64,000 nt of DNA from Niveispirillum fermenti (GTDB lineage: Bacteria > Pseudomonadota > Alphaproteobacteria > Azospirillales > Azospirillaceae): assembly GCF_048066175.1 (NCBI RefSeq), contig NZ_JBLTXA010000008.1:124001-188000 (forward strand), given 5' to 3'. The notes under the pieces were generated by a model that saw nothing but the letters and a program-made list of their open reading frames with translations, did no database searches and was not told the origin of the DNA. Both the position numbers and the translations under genes were made by a program. Positions 55,420 through 64,000 of this stretch are shown one piece after another (position 1 is the first letter of the stretch; each line of letters opens with the position of its first letter).

Positions 55420-56998
55420 GCAGGACGGGCCTGCCGGTCCCCTGGCCCTGACCCTGGCGGGGCAGGGCGGCATCCGGCTGCATGCCGTCGACGGGCTGGC
55501 CGAGGCGGACGGGCTGCGGGCAGGATTGCTGCTGGCCGACGCCCGCGCCCTGGCACCGTCGCTGACGGCCATGCCCGCCGATCCGGCGGGCGACCGCGCG
55601 GCCCTGGTCCGGCTGGCGCTGTGGGCGCAGCGTTATACGCCGCAAACAGCGACCGACGGGCCGGACGGCCTGATCCTGGACATCGCGGGGGCCGCCCATC
55701 TGCATGGGGGGGAGGCGGGGCTGCTGGCCGATCTGGGTGCCCGGCTGGACCGGGCCGGTTTCACCCACCGGTTGGGGCTGGGCGATTCGCCGGCCGCGGC
55801 CTGGGGCTGGGCCCGGCACCGCCCTTCCGTCAGCGACCCTGTCCTGCCGGAAGGGCGGGGGGCCTGGCCGCTGCTGCTGCCCCTGCCCATGCCGGCCCTG
55901 CGCCTGGATGGGGAACAGGTGGCCGATCTGGCGCGGGTGGGGCTGGTGCGGGTGGGCGATGTCCATCGCCAGCCGCGCGCGCCGCTGACGGCCCGCTATG
56001 GCCCGGGTATCGGCCGGCGGCTGGACCGCATGCTGGGCCTGTCGGCCGAGCCCGTGGCCCCGCAGGCCCCGGCCCCGGTCTGGCAGGTCCGCCGTTCCTT
56101 CCTGGAACCCATCGCCACGCGCGAGGCGATCGAGGCCGCCGTGCTGGCCCTGCTGCGGGATCTGGCCCGGCGGCTGGAACAGGCCGGGCGCGGGGTGCGG
56201 CGCCTGAAGCTGACCTGCTTTCGCACGGATGCCACGGTGCAGGACCTGTCCATCGGTGCCGCCCGCCCCGCCCGCGATCCCGCAGCGCTGCTGAAGCTGT
56301 TCCGGGAACGGTTCGACACGATCGAACCCGGTTTCGGGATCGAGATGATGGAACTGACGGCCGTTTCGACTGACCTGTTCACGGCCGAGCAGGCGGGGCT
56401 GGCCGTGGGCGGGGGCGGCGCCCTGGCGCTGCTGTCCCTGCTGGACCGGTTGGTCAACCGGCTGGGAGAGGAACGGGTCGGCCGTCCCCTGCCGCGCGAC
56501 ACGCACCGGCCGGAGGCCGCCACCGATCTGGCCGGGGAGATGGAGGCGGGTCTTGCCGACCCTGCCTTCCTGCCGGCGGGCGGCGGTTCGCAAGGCCCGG
56601 TCGCGCCTTCCGGCATGCGATTTCCCGACCCGGTCCCGGCCTCCACCCCGGTGGCAATGGGGGATGATGGTGACCGGCCCTGGCCCAAGGCCCAGCCCCG
56701 CCGCCCGCCGCCCGCGCGCCCCCGCACCTGGCGGGTGGAAGGGCCGCGGCCGCTGCTGCTTTTGCACCCGCCCGAGCGGGTGGAGGTGGCGGAACCGGCG
56801 GAGATGCTGTGGCGTGGCCGCTGCTGGCGGCTGGACTGGCTGGAAGGGCCGGAGCGCATCCGCCCGGACTGGTGGCGGGCGCGGCTGGGCCCCACGCGGG
56901 ATTATTACCGCGCGCAACTGGCCGATGGCCGCCGGCTCTGGCTGTTCCGCACGGCCGACGACCGGGGGCACTGGTACCTGCATGGATTATGCGCATGA
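55352..56998 (+). CDS. imuB: ImuB, catalytically dead Y-family polymerase homolog
   Basis: 548 aa. Hub of the mutasome, which in studied bacteria binds the beta clamp, ImuA and DnaE2. It begins MTRRFVSVWLSRWPTDQW; the first catalytic Asp motif of active Y polymerases (DxDxFFA) is absent, as in other ImuB proteins. The finger and little-finger regions follow (LGLGDSPAAAWGWARH, VGDVHRQPRAPL, RRLKLTCFRTDA). A Pro/Arg-rich linker (about 425-460) precedes the C-terminal ImuB-specific domain (DYYRAQLADGRRLWLFR). ATGA overlap with dnaE2. Confidence 0.92.
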   Translation: MTRRFVSVWLSRWPTDQWRRRNRQDGPAGPLALTLAGQGGIRLHAVDGLAEADGLRAGLLLADARALAPSLTAMPADPAGDRAALVRLALWAQRYTPQTATDGPDGLILDIAGAAHLHGGEAGLLADLGARLDRAGFTHRLGLGDSPAAAWGWARHRPSVSDPVLPEGRGAWPLLLPLPMPALRLDGEQVADLARVGLVRVGDVHRQPRAPLTARYGPGIGRRLDRMLGLSAEPVAPQAPAPVWQVRRSFLEPIATREAIEAAVLALLRDLARRLEQAGRGVRRLKLTCFRTDATVQDLSIGAARPARDPAALLKLFRERFDTIEPGFGIEMMELTAVSTDLFTAEQAGLAVGGGGALALLSLLDRLVNRLGEERVGRPLPRDTHRPEAATDLAGEMEAGLADPAFLPAGGGSQGPVAPSGMRFPDPVPASTPVAMGDDGDRPWPKAQPRRPPPARPRTWRVEGPRPLLLLHPPERVEVAEPAEMLWRGRCWRLDWLEGPERIRPDWWRARLGPTRDYYRAQLADGRRLWLFRTADDRGHWYLHGLCA

Positions 56999-59900
56999 CG
57001 GACGGCAATTATGTCGACCTGCAGGTCACCAGCAATTTCAGCTTCCTGCGCGGCGGCTCGCATCCCCATGAACTGGCCCTGGCCGCTGCCGGCCTGGGAC
57101 GGCGGACCATCGCCATCACCGATCATGACACGCTGGCCGGGGCCGTGCGCATGCATGTGGCCTGCCGGCAGCATCGTCTGCGGCTGGTGGTCGGGTGCCG
57201 CCTGACCCTGGCCGATGCGCCGCCGGTTCTGTGCTATCCCACCGACCGCGCGGCCTATGGCCGGCTGACGCGGCTGCTGACCCTGGGCAAGCGGCGTGGT
57301 GGCAAGGGGGAATGCCATCTGGCCCTGGCCGATCTGGCCGCCGGGGCGGAAGGGCTGATCCTGGCCGTTCTGGCGCCGGACGGCAGGGCCACGCCGGACC
57401 GGCTGGCCGTTCTGGCGGCCCAACTGCACCGGTTCGCGGCCCTGCCGTCGGCCGGGCTCCATCTGGCTGTCGCGCCGCTTTACCAGGGATATGACCGGTC
57501 GCGGCTGCTGCGGCTGGGGGAGCTGGCCGACGCCCTGGGGGTGGGGCTGCTGGCCACGCATGACGTGCGCTACCACCATCCCGACCGGCAGCGGCTGCAT
57601 GATATCCTGACCTGCATCCGTCATGGCCGGACATTGGCCACCGCCGGCCGCTGCCTGTCCCCGCATGCCGAACATTACGCAAAGCCGGCCGGAGCCATGG
57701 CGGCCCTGTTCGCCGCCCGGCCCGACGCGCTGGCCGCCAGCGCGGCCATCGCCGCCCGTTGCACCTTCGCCATGGATGAATTGCGCTACGACTATCCCAT
57801 CGATCCCATCCCGTCCGGCCTGACCCCGCAGCAGGAGATGGAAAGGCTGGCCTGGGAGGGGGCGACACGTCTTTACCCGCAAGGTGTGCCCGAAAAGGTG
57901 TCCGGCCTGCTGAAATATGAATTCGACCTGATCGGCAGGCTGGACTACGCGCCCTATTTCCTGACGGTGCATGACATTGTGCGCTTTGCCCGGTCGCGGG
58001 ACATCCTGTGCCAGGGACGGGGATCGGCGGCCAATTCGGCCGTGTGCTTCTGTCTGGGCATCACCTCGGTTGATCCCACGGTCAACGAGTTGCTGATCGA
58101 ACGCTTCATCTCTGCCGAGCGGGGGGAGCCGCCCGACATCGACGTCGATTTCGAGCATGAGCGGCGGGAAGAGGTGATGCAGTACATCTATGACAAATAT
58201 GGTCGCGCCCATGCCGGGCTGGTGGCCACCGTCATCTGCTACCGTTCCCGCATGGCCATCCGGGAGGTGGGCAAGGTGCTGGGCCTGTCCGACGATGTCA
58301 TCGGCGCCCTGGTCCGGCTGGGCTGGAACCGGCATGGCATCACGCATGAGGGGGTGGCGCGGGAAGCCGGGCTGGACCCGTCCGACCCCACGCTGGCGCT
58401 CTGCATGGACCTGGCCTATGACCTGCGGGGCTTTCCGCGCCACCTGTCGCAGCATGTGGGCGGCTTCGTCATCTCCCGTTCCCGCCTGGACGAACTGGTT
58501 CCCATCGAGAATGCGGCCATGGAGGATCGCACCGTCGTGGAATGGGACAAGGATGATGTGGAGGCGCTGGGTCTGCTGAAGATCGATGTGCTGGCGCTGG
58601 GCATGCTGTCCTGCATGCGCCGGGGGCTGGAGATGCTGTCCCAGCGCCTGGGCCGGCCGCTGGCCCTGACCGACATACCGCAGGGGGACAAGGACACCTA
58701 CGACATGATCTGCAGGGCCGATACGGTCGGCGTCTTCCAGATTGAAAGCCGGGCGCAGATGTCCATGCTGCCCCGCCTGCGTCCGCGCGAATTCTACGAC
58801 CTGGTGATCGAGGTCGCCATCGTCCGCCCCGGCCCCATCCAGGGGGACATGGTGCATCCCTATCTGCGCCGGCGCAACGGGCTGGAGCCTGTCGGCTTCC
58901 CCAAGCCGGAACTGGAGGCGGTGCTGAAGCGCACGCTGGGTGTCCCCCTGTTCCAGGAACAGGCCATGCGCATGGCCATCGTGGCCGCCGGCTTCACCCC
59001 GGGCCGGGCCGACCAGTTGCGCCGCGCCATGGCCACCTTCAAGAAGACGGGCGGGGTCGGCGCCTTCGAGACGGAATTCATCCAGGGCATGATCGCCCGC
59101 GGCTATGACCCCGCCTATGCCGACCGCTGTTTCCGGCAGATACAGGGGTTCGGCAGCTATGGTTTCCCGGAAAGCCATGCCGTCAGTTTCGCGCAGCTGG
59201 CCTATGCCTCTTCCTGGCTGAAATGCCACCACCCGGCCATCTTCGCCTGCGCCCTTCTGAACAGCCAGCCCATGGGCTTCTACCAGCCGGCCCAGATCGT
59301 GCGCGACGCGGCCGAACACAAGGTGGAGGTGCGGCCCGTGGATATCAACCGGTCGGAATGGGACTGCACGCTGGAGGAAGGGCGTGGCGGCCCGGCCCTG
59401 CGCCTGGGCTTCCGGCAGGTGAAGGGACTGCGGGAGGAGGCGGCCATCCGGATCGCCTGCGACCGCGGCACCGGTTATGACACGATCCGCGACCTGTGGC
59501 GGCGGACGGACCTGCCCGTGGCCGTGCTGGAACGGCTGGCCGATGCCGATGCCTTCGCCCCTCTGGGCCAGGACCGTCGTCAGGCGCTGTGGGAGGTGAA
59601 ACGACTGGGGGGCAGGCCGCTGCCGCTGTTTCAGGCGGCCGACGGCGCCCGGCGCATCGGCGATAACCGCCCGCCGGTGGATATGGGGCCCGTGGATATG
59701 GGGGACGAGCCGGAGGCCGGATTGCCCAGCCTGTCGCTGGGCGAGCAGGTCTGGACCGACTACCGCACCCTGTCCCTGTCGCTGCGGGCCCATCCGATGG
59801 GCTTGCTGCGTCCCGTCATGACGGGGCTGGGCATGGGCACGACGGAGGCGCTGCGCCATGCCCGGCCGGGGTCGCGCGTCGATGTCGCGGGCCTGACCCT

Positions 59901-60213
59901 GGTGCGCCAGCGGCCGGGCACGGCATCGGGCGTCATCTTCGTGACGCTGGAGGATGAACTGGGCATCGCCAACCTTGTCGTCTGGCCATCCGTCATGGAA
60001 CGCCACCGCCGCACCCTGATGACGGCGGCGCTGATGGGCGTGCGCGGGCGGCTGCAGCGGGAAGGGGAGGTGATCCATATCGTGGCCGAAAAGCTGATCG
60101 ACCTGTCATCCCACCTGCGCAGCCTGCAGCCGGGTGGCCTGTCGGCCAATGACGCGGCCCTGCCCGATGCCCTGCCCGCCCGGGTGTTCGGGGAAGGGCG
60201 CAATTTCCACTGA
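56995..60213 (+). CDS. dnaE2: Error-prone DNA polymerase DnaE2 (ImuC)
   Basis: C-family polymerase (1072 aa) used for mutagenic repair synthesis under SOS. The N-terminal PHP domain (VTSNFSFLRGGSHPHELA, AITDHDTLAGAVRMH) is followed by the palm with catalytic Asp in PPDIDVDFEHERREEV (about residue 380) and GRGSAANSAVCFCLGIT. RQIQGFGSYGFPESHAVSFA and a C-terminal OB fold (RVDVAGLTLVRQRPGTASGV) follow. The tau-binding C-terminus of replicative DnaE is missing, as expected. ATG 56995 overlaps the imuB stop; ATG 56989 is also possible. Confidence 0.94.
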   Translation: MTDGNYVDLQVTSNFSFLRGGSHPHELALAAAGLGRRTIAITDHDTLAGAVRMHVACRQHRLRLVVGCRLTLADAPPVLCYPTDRAAYGRLTRLLTLGKRRGGKGECHLALADLAAGAEGLILAVLAPDGRATPDRLAVLAAQLHRFAALPSAGLHLAVAPLYQGYDRSRLLRLGELADALGVGLLATHDVRYHHPDRQRLHDILTCIRHGRTLATAGRCLSPHAEHYAKPAGAMAALFAARPDALAASAAIAARCTFAMDELRYDYPIDPIPSGLTPQQEMERLAWEGATRLYPQGVPEKVSGLLKYEFDLIGRLDYAPYFLTVHDIVRFARSRDILCQGRGSAANSAVCFCLGITSVDPTVNELLIERFISAERGEPPDIDVDFEHERREEVMQYIYDKYGRAHAGLVATVICYRSRMAIREVGKVLGLSDDVIGALVRLGWNRHGITHEGVAREAGLDPSDPTLALCMDLAYDLRGFPRHLSQHVGGFVISRSRLDELVPIENAAMEDRTVVEWDKDDVEALGLLKIDVLALGMLSCMRRGLEMLSQRLGRPLALTDIPQGDKDTYDMICRADTVGVFQIESRAQMSMLPRLRPREFYDLVIEVAIVRPGPIQGDMVHPYLRRRNGLEPVGFPKPELEAVLKRTLGVPLFQEQAMRMAIVAAGFTPGRADQLRRAMATFKKTGGVGAFETEFIQGMIARGYDPAYADRCFRQIQGFGSYGFPESHAVSFAQLAYASSWLKCHHPAIFACALLNSQPMGFYQPAQIVRDAAEHKVEVRPVDINRSEWDCTLEEGRGGPALRLGFRQVKGLREEAAIRIACDRGTGYDTIRDLWRRTDLPVAVLERLADADAFAPLGQDRRQALWEVKRLGGRPLPLFQAADGARRIGDNRPPVDMGPVDMGDEPEAGLPSLSLGEQVWTDYRTLSLSLRAHPMGLLRPVMTGLGMGTTEALRHARPGSRVDVAGLTLVRQRPGTASGVIFVTLEDELGIANLVVWPSVMERHRRTLMTAALMGVRGRLQREGEVIHIVAEKLIDLSSHLRSLQPGGLSANDAALPDALPARVFGEGRNFH

Positions 60214-60338
60214 CGGGGCTGGTGACGGGGCTGGTGACGGGGCCGGGCATGGAGGGGACCGGACATTGACGGGTGGCGGCGCTTGGTCCCCACCGAATCA
60301 GGAAGCTTGGATGATTGACCGATCCCCATATATGGACA

Positions 60339-60364
60339 AATTTATCCCTATACAGAGATAAATT
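60339..60364. promoter_or_regulatory. Inverted repeat upstream of the aldehyde dehydrogenase
   Basis: AATTTATC, ten spacer bases, GATAAATT; it ends 15 bases before the ATG. It is an AT-rich island in GC-rich DNA. The IclR regulator two genes downstream is a candidate ligand-dependent binder. Confidence 0.55.
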
Positions 60365-60379
60365 GTCAGGGGGAGGGCG

Positions 60380-61861
60380 ATGCTGGACAGTTTCCGGTTC
60401 GACCGGCTTTTCATCGATGGCGAATGGACGGTGCCGCTGGATGGCGGCGTGCGTGGCAGCATCGACCCTGCCACGGGCAAGGTCTGGGGCGATGTGGCCT
60501 ATGGCGGCATCAAGGATATCGACCGGGCCGTGGCGGCCGCCCGCGCGGCGTTCGAGGGCCCGTGGCGTCGCATGCCGGGATGGGAGCGCGCAGCCATCCT
60601 GCGCCGCTTCGCCGATCTCTATGCCACGCAGATCGACGCCCTGGCGCGCATCGAGACACAGGATAATGGCCGGGCGGTACGGGAATCGCGCGGGGATATC
60701 GGGCTGCACCCGCAATATTGGCACTGGTTCGCCTCCCTGGCCGACAAGCTGTCGGGCCGCACCATCCCCATGGATGACAGCGTGCATGCCTTCACCTCCC
60801 GCCTGCCGGTGGGGGTGGTGGGCACCATCACGCCCTGGAACGTGCCGCTGATGGCGGCCACCTGGAAGCTGGGGCCGGCGCTGGCGGCGGGTTGCACCGT
60901 GGTGCTGAAGCCGGCGGAACAGACGCCGGCCTCCTCCCTGGCGCTGGCCCGGCTGTTCCAGGAGGCGGGGTTTCCGCCCGGCGTGGTCAATGTCGTGCCC
61001 GGCGACGGGCCGGCGGCCGGCGCGCATCTGGTTGCCCATCCGGGCGTGGACAAGATCGCCTTCACGGGCGAGGGCGCCACGGCCAAGACCATCCTGAAGA
61101 CCGGCGCCGACACGCTGAAGCGGTTCAGCTTCGAGCTGGGCGGCAAGGCGCCGCACATCATCTTCGCCGATGCCGATATCGAGCAGGCGCTGAACGCCGC
61201 CACGGGATCGGCCTGGGCGCTGTGCGGGCAAAGCTGTGCCCTGGGATCGCGCATCCTGGTCGAACGGCCCGTCTATGACAGGGTGGTCGCGGCGTTCCGT
61301 GAACGGGCGGCGCGTGTGCGGGTGGGCATGCCGCTGGACCCCGCCACCCATATGGGCCCGCAGGCGCACCATCAGCAACTGGACAAGACCCTGTCCTATA
61401 TCGATATCGGGCGCCGTGAAGGGGCCGATCTGGTGGCGGGCGGGTCGCGCATCGACAGCCCGGACCTGGCCGGCGGCTATTTCGTGGAACCCACGGTGTT
61501 CGCCGGCGTGCGCCCCGACATGCGCATCGCGCAGGAGGAGATATTCGGACCCGTCGCCGCCATCATTCCCTTCGACGGGGAAGAGGAGGCGGTGTCCATC
61601 GCCAACGGCACGCCCTATGGGCTGGCGGCCGGGCTGTGGACGTCGGACACGGGCCGCGCCCACCGCGTGGCCAACCGGATCGAGGCCGGGATCGTCTGGG
61701 TCAACACCTACCGCTACATCCGCTGGTCCACGCCCTATGGCGGCTTCAAGACCAGCGGCTGGGGCCGGGAGAACGGGATCGAGGCGCTGGACAGCTATCT
61801 TGAGACCCGCACCACGATCATATCGACGACCGGGCGCTTCGCTGACCCGTTCGCAAGCTGA
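60380..61861 (+). CDS. Aldehyde dehydrogenase family protein
   Basis: NAD(P)-dependent ALDH (493 aa). General base Glu in FELGGKAPHIIF (about residue 252), catalytic Cys in GQSCALGSRI (about residue 285), and the substrate/cofactor motifs GTITPWNVPLMAATWKLGPA, KPAEQTPASSLALARLF and EEIFGPVAAIIPFD. The class resembles BetB/5-carboxymethyl-2-hydroxymuconate semialdehyde-type enzymes. It is first in ALDH-SDR-IclR-MFS. A GGGGGAGGG site precedes the ATG. Confidence 0.93.
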   Translation: MLDSFRFDRLFIDGEWTVPLDGGVRGSIDPATGKVWGDVAYGGIKDIDRAVAAARAAFEGPWRRMPGWERAAILRRFADLYATQIDALARIETQDNGRAVRESRGDIGLHPQYWHWFASLADKLSGRTIPMDDSVHAFTSRLPVGVVGTITPWNVPLMAATWKLGPALAAGCTVVLKPAEQTPASSLALARLFQEAGFPPGVVNVVPGDGPAAGAHLVAHPGVDKIAFTGEGATAKTILKTGADTLKRFSFELGGKAPHIIFADADIEQALNAATGSAWALCGQSCALGSRILVERPVYDRVVAAFRERAARVRVGMPLDPATHMGPQAHHQQLDKTLSYIDIGRREGADLVAGGSRIDSPDLAGGYFVEPTVFAGVRPDMRIAQEEIFGPVAAIIPFDGEEEAVSIANGTPYGLAAGLWTSDTGRAHRVANRIEAGIVWVNTYRYIRWSTPYGGFKTSGWGRENGIEALDSYLETRTTIISTTGRFADPFAS

Positions 61862-61873
61862 GGGAGGAAGGCA

Positions 61874-62638
61874 ATGCGTCTTCAAGGCAAGCTGGCCATC
61901 GTCACGGCCGCCGCGTCCGGCATGGGCCGGGCCGGCGTGGAACGGTTCGTGCGCGAGGGTGCGCGCGTGGCGGCCATCGATATCAGTGCCGAGGCCCTGG
62001 ACCGGCTGGTGGCCGATTTCGGCGCCGGCAAGGTCGTGCCCATCGTGGCCGACCTGTCGACACCGGACGGCGCGCGCGACAGCATCGATCAGGCCGTGGC
62101 GGCCCTGGGCGGGGCCGACATCCTGTGGGCCCATGCCGGCATGCCCGGTCCGGCCTCGGTGGAAAACCTGGATATCGACGCCTATCGCAAGGCGATCGAC
62201 CTGAACGTCACCTCGGCCACGCTGGGGGCGGGGCAGGTGGCGGCGCACATGCGGGCACGCGGCGGCGGGGCCATCGTCTTCACCTCTTCCATTTCCGGCC
62301 TTGTCGGTTCGATGATGAGCCCGATCTATTCGGCCGCGAAATGGGCCGTGGTGGGGCTGACCAAGTCGCTGGCCCTGGCCCTGGCCGGAGACAATATCCG
62401 CGTCAATGTCGTCTGCCCCGGCCTGGCCGACACGCCCATGAAGGCGGGCTTCACGGGCCGCAGCGGCGATCCGGCCGAAGCGGCCGCCAACGAGGCCAAG
62501 GTGGTCGGCGCGGTTCCCATGGGCCGGCTGGTGAAACCGGGAGAGGTGGCCGACGCTGTGCTGTGGCTGGTGTCCGACGAGGCCAGTTTCGTCACGGGCG
62601 TGGCCCTGCCCGTGGATGGCGGCTTCACGGCGCGGTAA
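61874..62638 (+). CDS. SDR family oxidoreductase
   Basis: 254 aa, classical SDR. NAD site IVTAAASGMGRAGVERFV (a TAAASGMG variant of TGxxxGxG), catalytic SSISGLVGSMMSPIYSAAKWA with Ser, Tyr and Lys intact, and a FabG-like end (FVTGVALPVDGGFTAR). An Asp at the end of beta-2 (AAIDISAEAL) favours NAD over NADP. It follows the ALDH by 12 bases with a GAGGGAGG site. Alcohol-to-aldehyde or ketone conversion before the ALDH step is a reasonable guess. Confidence 0.9.
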   Translation: MRLQGKLAIVTAAASGMGRAGVERFVREGARVAAIDISAEALDRLVADFGAGKVVPIVADLSTPDGARDSIDQAVAALGGADILWAHAGMPGPASVENLDIDAYRKAIDLNVTSATLGAGQVAAHMRARGGGAIVFTSSISGLVGSMMSPIYSAAKWAVVGLTKSLALALAGDNIRVNVVCPGLADTPMKAGFTGRSGDPAEAAANEAKVVGAVPMGRLVKPGEVADAVLWLVSDEASFVTGVALPVDGGFTAR

Positions 62639-62732
62639 GGGCGGGACGGGGCTGTGCAGATCGGGCTTTGCCGGAACGGGCCTGGCCCCCTATCGTCGGC
62701 GTCCCTTTTCCCCCGTTTGGCAGAGGCCAGGC

Positions 62733-63473
62733 ATGGTTGTTGTGCGGCAGGCCGCGAACGCGCTCCAGCTCCTTGAATATTTCGCCCGGCGGCTGCGGCC
62801 GGCCACGGCGGCGGAGATCGCGGAGGATCTGGACTGGCCACGTTCCAGCACCTTCAAGATGCTGGGCACGCTGGCTGAGATGGGGTTCCTCTACGAACCC
62901 CAGCCGCGCGGCGGCTATTACCCCAGCCCCCGCTGGCTGGACCTGGCGGAACGGGTGACGCGCGCCGACCCCCTGCCCGATGCCGTGCGGCGGCTGGTCC
63001 GCGATCTGGCGCGGGCGACGGGGGAAACGGTGCTGGTCGCCGCCCCCGCCGGGGAACAGGCCATCTTTCTGGAGGTGGAGGAGTCGCGCCAGCCCGTGCG
63101 CTATTTCGCCAGCCCCGGCAGCCTGGTGCCCATCCATGCCAGTTCGGCCGGCCGGGCCCTGCTGGCCCAGATGCCGGTGCGGGAGCGGGAGCAGCTTTAC
63201 CGCCGCATCCGCTTCGACGGGTTCTCCCCCACCACGCCGCTGACCCCGGCCATGGTGGAGGCGGAACTGGAGGCCGCGCGGGTGCGTGGCTTCCACCAGA
63301 GCAATGCGGAATACATCCCCGATCTGGCCGGCGTGGCGCTTGCCCTGCCCTTCGGCCACCGGCGGCTTTCCATCGTCGTCGTCGGCCCCGTCTCCCGCTG
63401 CCTGGACAGGCGGCCGGCAATCGCGGGCGTGATGGCGGAACAGCTCGATAAACTGAAGCAGGACGGGGCCTGA
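62733..63473 (+). CDS. IclR family transcriptional regulator
   Basis: 246 aa. N-terminal winged HTH (VVVRQAANALQLLEYFARRL; ATAAEIAEDLDWPRSSTFKM) and a C-terminal GAF-like effector domain (VRYFASPGSLVPIHASSAGR; GFHQSNAEYIPDLAGVALAL). The start MVVVRQAAN is the domain edge; the frame is open upstream into the SDR end. IclR proteins often govern adjacent aromatic or small-acid catabolic genes, so it probably controls this cassette. Confidence 0.9.
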   Translation: MVVVRQAANALQLLEYFARRLRPATAAEIAEDLDWPRSSTFKMLGTLAEMGFLYEPQPRGGYYPSPRWLDLAERVTRADPLPDAVRRLVRDLARATGETVLVAAPAGEQAIFLEVEESRQPVRYFASPGSLVPIHASSAGRALLAQMPVREREQLYRRIRFDGFSPTTPLTPAMVEAELEAARVRGFHQSNAEYIPDLAGVALALPFGHRRLSIVVVGPVSRCLDRRPAIAGVMAEQLDKLKQDGA

Positions 63474-63512
63474 TCGCCACCTTCCTGCCATGGCGGGAGG
63501 GATGACAAGGAT

Positions 63513-64000
63513 ATGGCTTCCAACAATACCGACGCTGGCAGCGGCCTGCTGGACGCCGCCCCCATGCATTGGCGGCAATGGGTGGTGGTCTGCCTGTGCA
63601 TCGCCCTGAACGCCCTGGACGGGTTCGACGTGCTGGCCATCAGCTTCGCCGCCCCCGGCATTGCCGCCGAATGGGGCATCGACCGGGCCATGCTGGGCAT
63701 CGTGCTGTCCATGGAACTGATCGGCATGGCCACCGGCTCGGTGCTGATCGGCAACCTGGCCGACCGGATCGGACGGCGCCCCACCATCCTGGCCTGTCTG
63801 GTGGTGATGGCGGCCGGCATGTTGCTGTCGGCCCTGGCGCGCGACGTGGCCTTCCTGTCCGCCACGCGGCTGGCCACGGGGCTGGGCATCGGCGGCATGC
63901 TGTCATCGACCAGCGCCATGGTGGCCGAATATTCCAACGCCCGGCGCCGCAGCCTGAATGTCGTGCTGAACATCGCCGGCTATTCCAGCGGGGCCATCCT
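63513..64000 (+). CDS. MFS transporter (aromatic acid:H+ symporter-like), 3' part outside window
   Basis: First 162 residues only. TM1 holds ALNALDGFDVLAISFAAPGI, the DGFD motif of the AAHS family (PcaK, BenK, MhpT). The loop 2-3 motif reads GNLADRIGRRPTIL (GxxxDRxGRR), and TM4 has RLATGLGIGGML. It follows the IclR gene by 39 bases. Together with ALDH and SDR it suggests uptake and oxidation of an aromatic or related carboxylate; the real substrate is unknown. Confidence 0.88.
   Translation, partial: MASNNTDAGSGLLDAAPMHWRQWVVVCLCIALNALDGFDVLAISFAAPGIAAEWGIDRAMLGIVLSMELIGMATGSVLIGNLADRIGRRPTILACLVVMAAGMLLSALARDVAFLSATRLATGLGIGGMLSSTSAMVAEYSNARRRSLNVVLNIAGYSSGAI

Noticed and set aside
56905..60078. 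1057-codon open frame on the minus strand
   Set aside because: It is antisense to dnaE2, which has full family motifs; the frame has shadow-type composition.
60211..60242. Tandem CTGGTGACGGGG (2 full copies plus a partial) after the dnaE2 stop
   Set aside because: Too short for a meaningful repeat locus and GC-rich slippage is common; not pursued.

Overview
The window looks like chromosomal DNA of a GC-rich alphaproteobacterium, probably from the Rhodospirillales/Azospirillaceae neighbourhood. The evidence is high GC with few intergenic gaps, a DUF1476 F1-ATPase inhibitor (zeta subunit), a petABC bc1 operon with separate cytochrome b and c1, an AapJQMP amino-acid transporter, a two-gene proton-translocating pntA, an imuA-imuB-dnaE2 mutasome, and an alphaproteobacterial LexA box (GTTC-N7-GTTC, read here on the opposite strand). 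I saw no tRNA, rRNA, CRISPR array, prophage or complete insertion sequence. The assignment to a genus is inference.

Layout: 1-5.7 kb, the end of a class A penicillin-binding protein, then a homogentisate (tyrosine) degradation set (maiA, fahA, hmgA) with a divergent MarR regulator. 5.9-10 kb, the aapJQMP amino-acid ABC transporter. 10.1-18.1 kb, a Nudix hydrolase, a cyclic-nucleotide-binding protein, an M48 lipoprotein protease, a class III cyclase, a peptide-type binding protein and an orphan histidine kinase. 18.2-24.1 kb, carbon storage: phaA-phaB (PHB synthesis), then glgC-map-glgA (glycogen). 24.6-31 kb, amtB with its own NtrC/sigma54 control region, a quinone oxidoreductase and pntAA-pntAB-pntB. 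31-39.9 kb, housekeeping genes read mostly leftward (purS, purC, S4 protein, esterase, Nudix, entericidin, cysK, Rrf2 regulator, dut, coaBC). 40.4-43 kb, petABC. 43.2-46.8 kb, an accessory patch: an SDR with altered motifs, a tandem GNAT gene broken by a small repeat element, an XRE-cupin regulator, an AraC regulator and a VOC protein. 47.3-54.4 kb, aceA, clpB, ogt, a MOSC protein and accA. 54.7-60.2 kb, the SOS mutasome imuA-imuB-dnaE2. 60.4-64 kb, an aldehyde dehydrogenase, SDR, IclR regulator and MFS transporter, probably a catabolic cassette for an imported acid or aldehyde.

Two kinds of signal stand out beyond the genes. First, a family of short structured intergenic repeats (about 3.9, 30.9, 44.3 and 54.5 kb). 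Three copies keep the same 15-bp hairpin with a compensatory base change, and one copy interrupts a GNAT reading frame. Second, a set of sharp regulatory palindromes: a 22-bp palindrome between hmgA and marR, an NtrC box plus sigma54 promoter before amtB, an SOS box 9 bases before imuA, a sigma70 promoter with an overlapping 7-5-7 inverted repeat before cysK, an 18-bp palindrome before the quinone oxidoreductase, and an 8-10-8 inverted repeat before the aldehyde dehydrogenase.

I did not find a clearly new multi-gene defence or biosynthetic system. The best candidates for something undescribed are the repeat family and the disrupted double GNAT locus.
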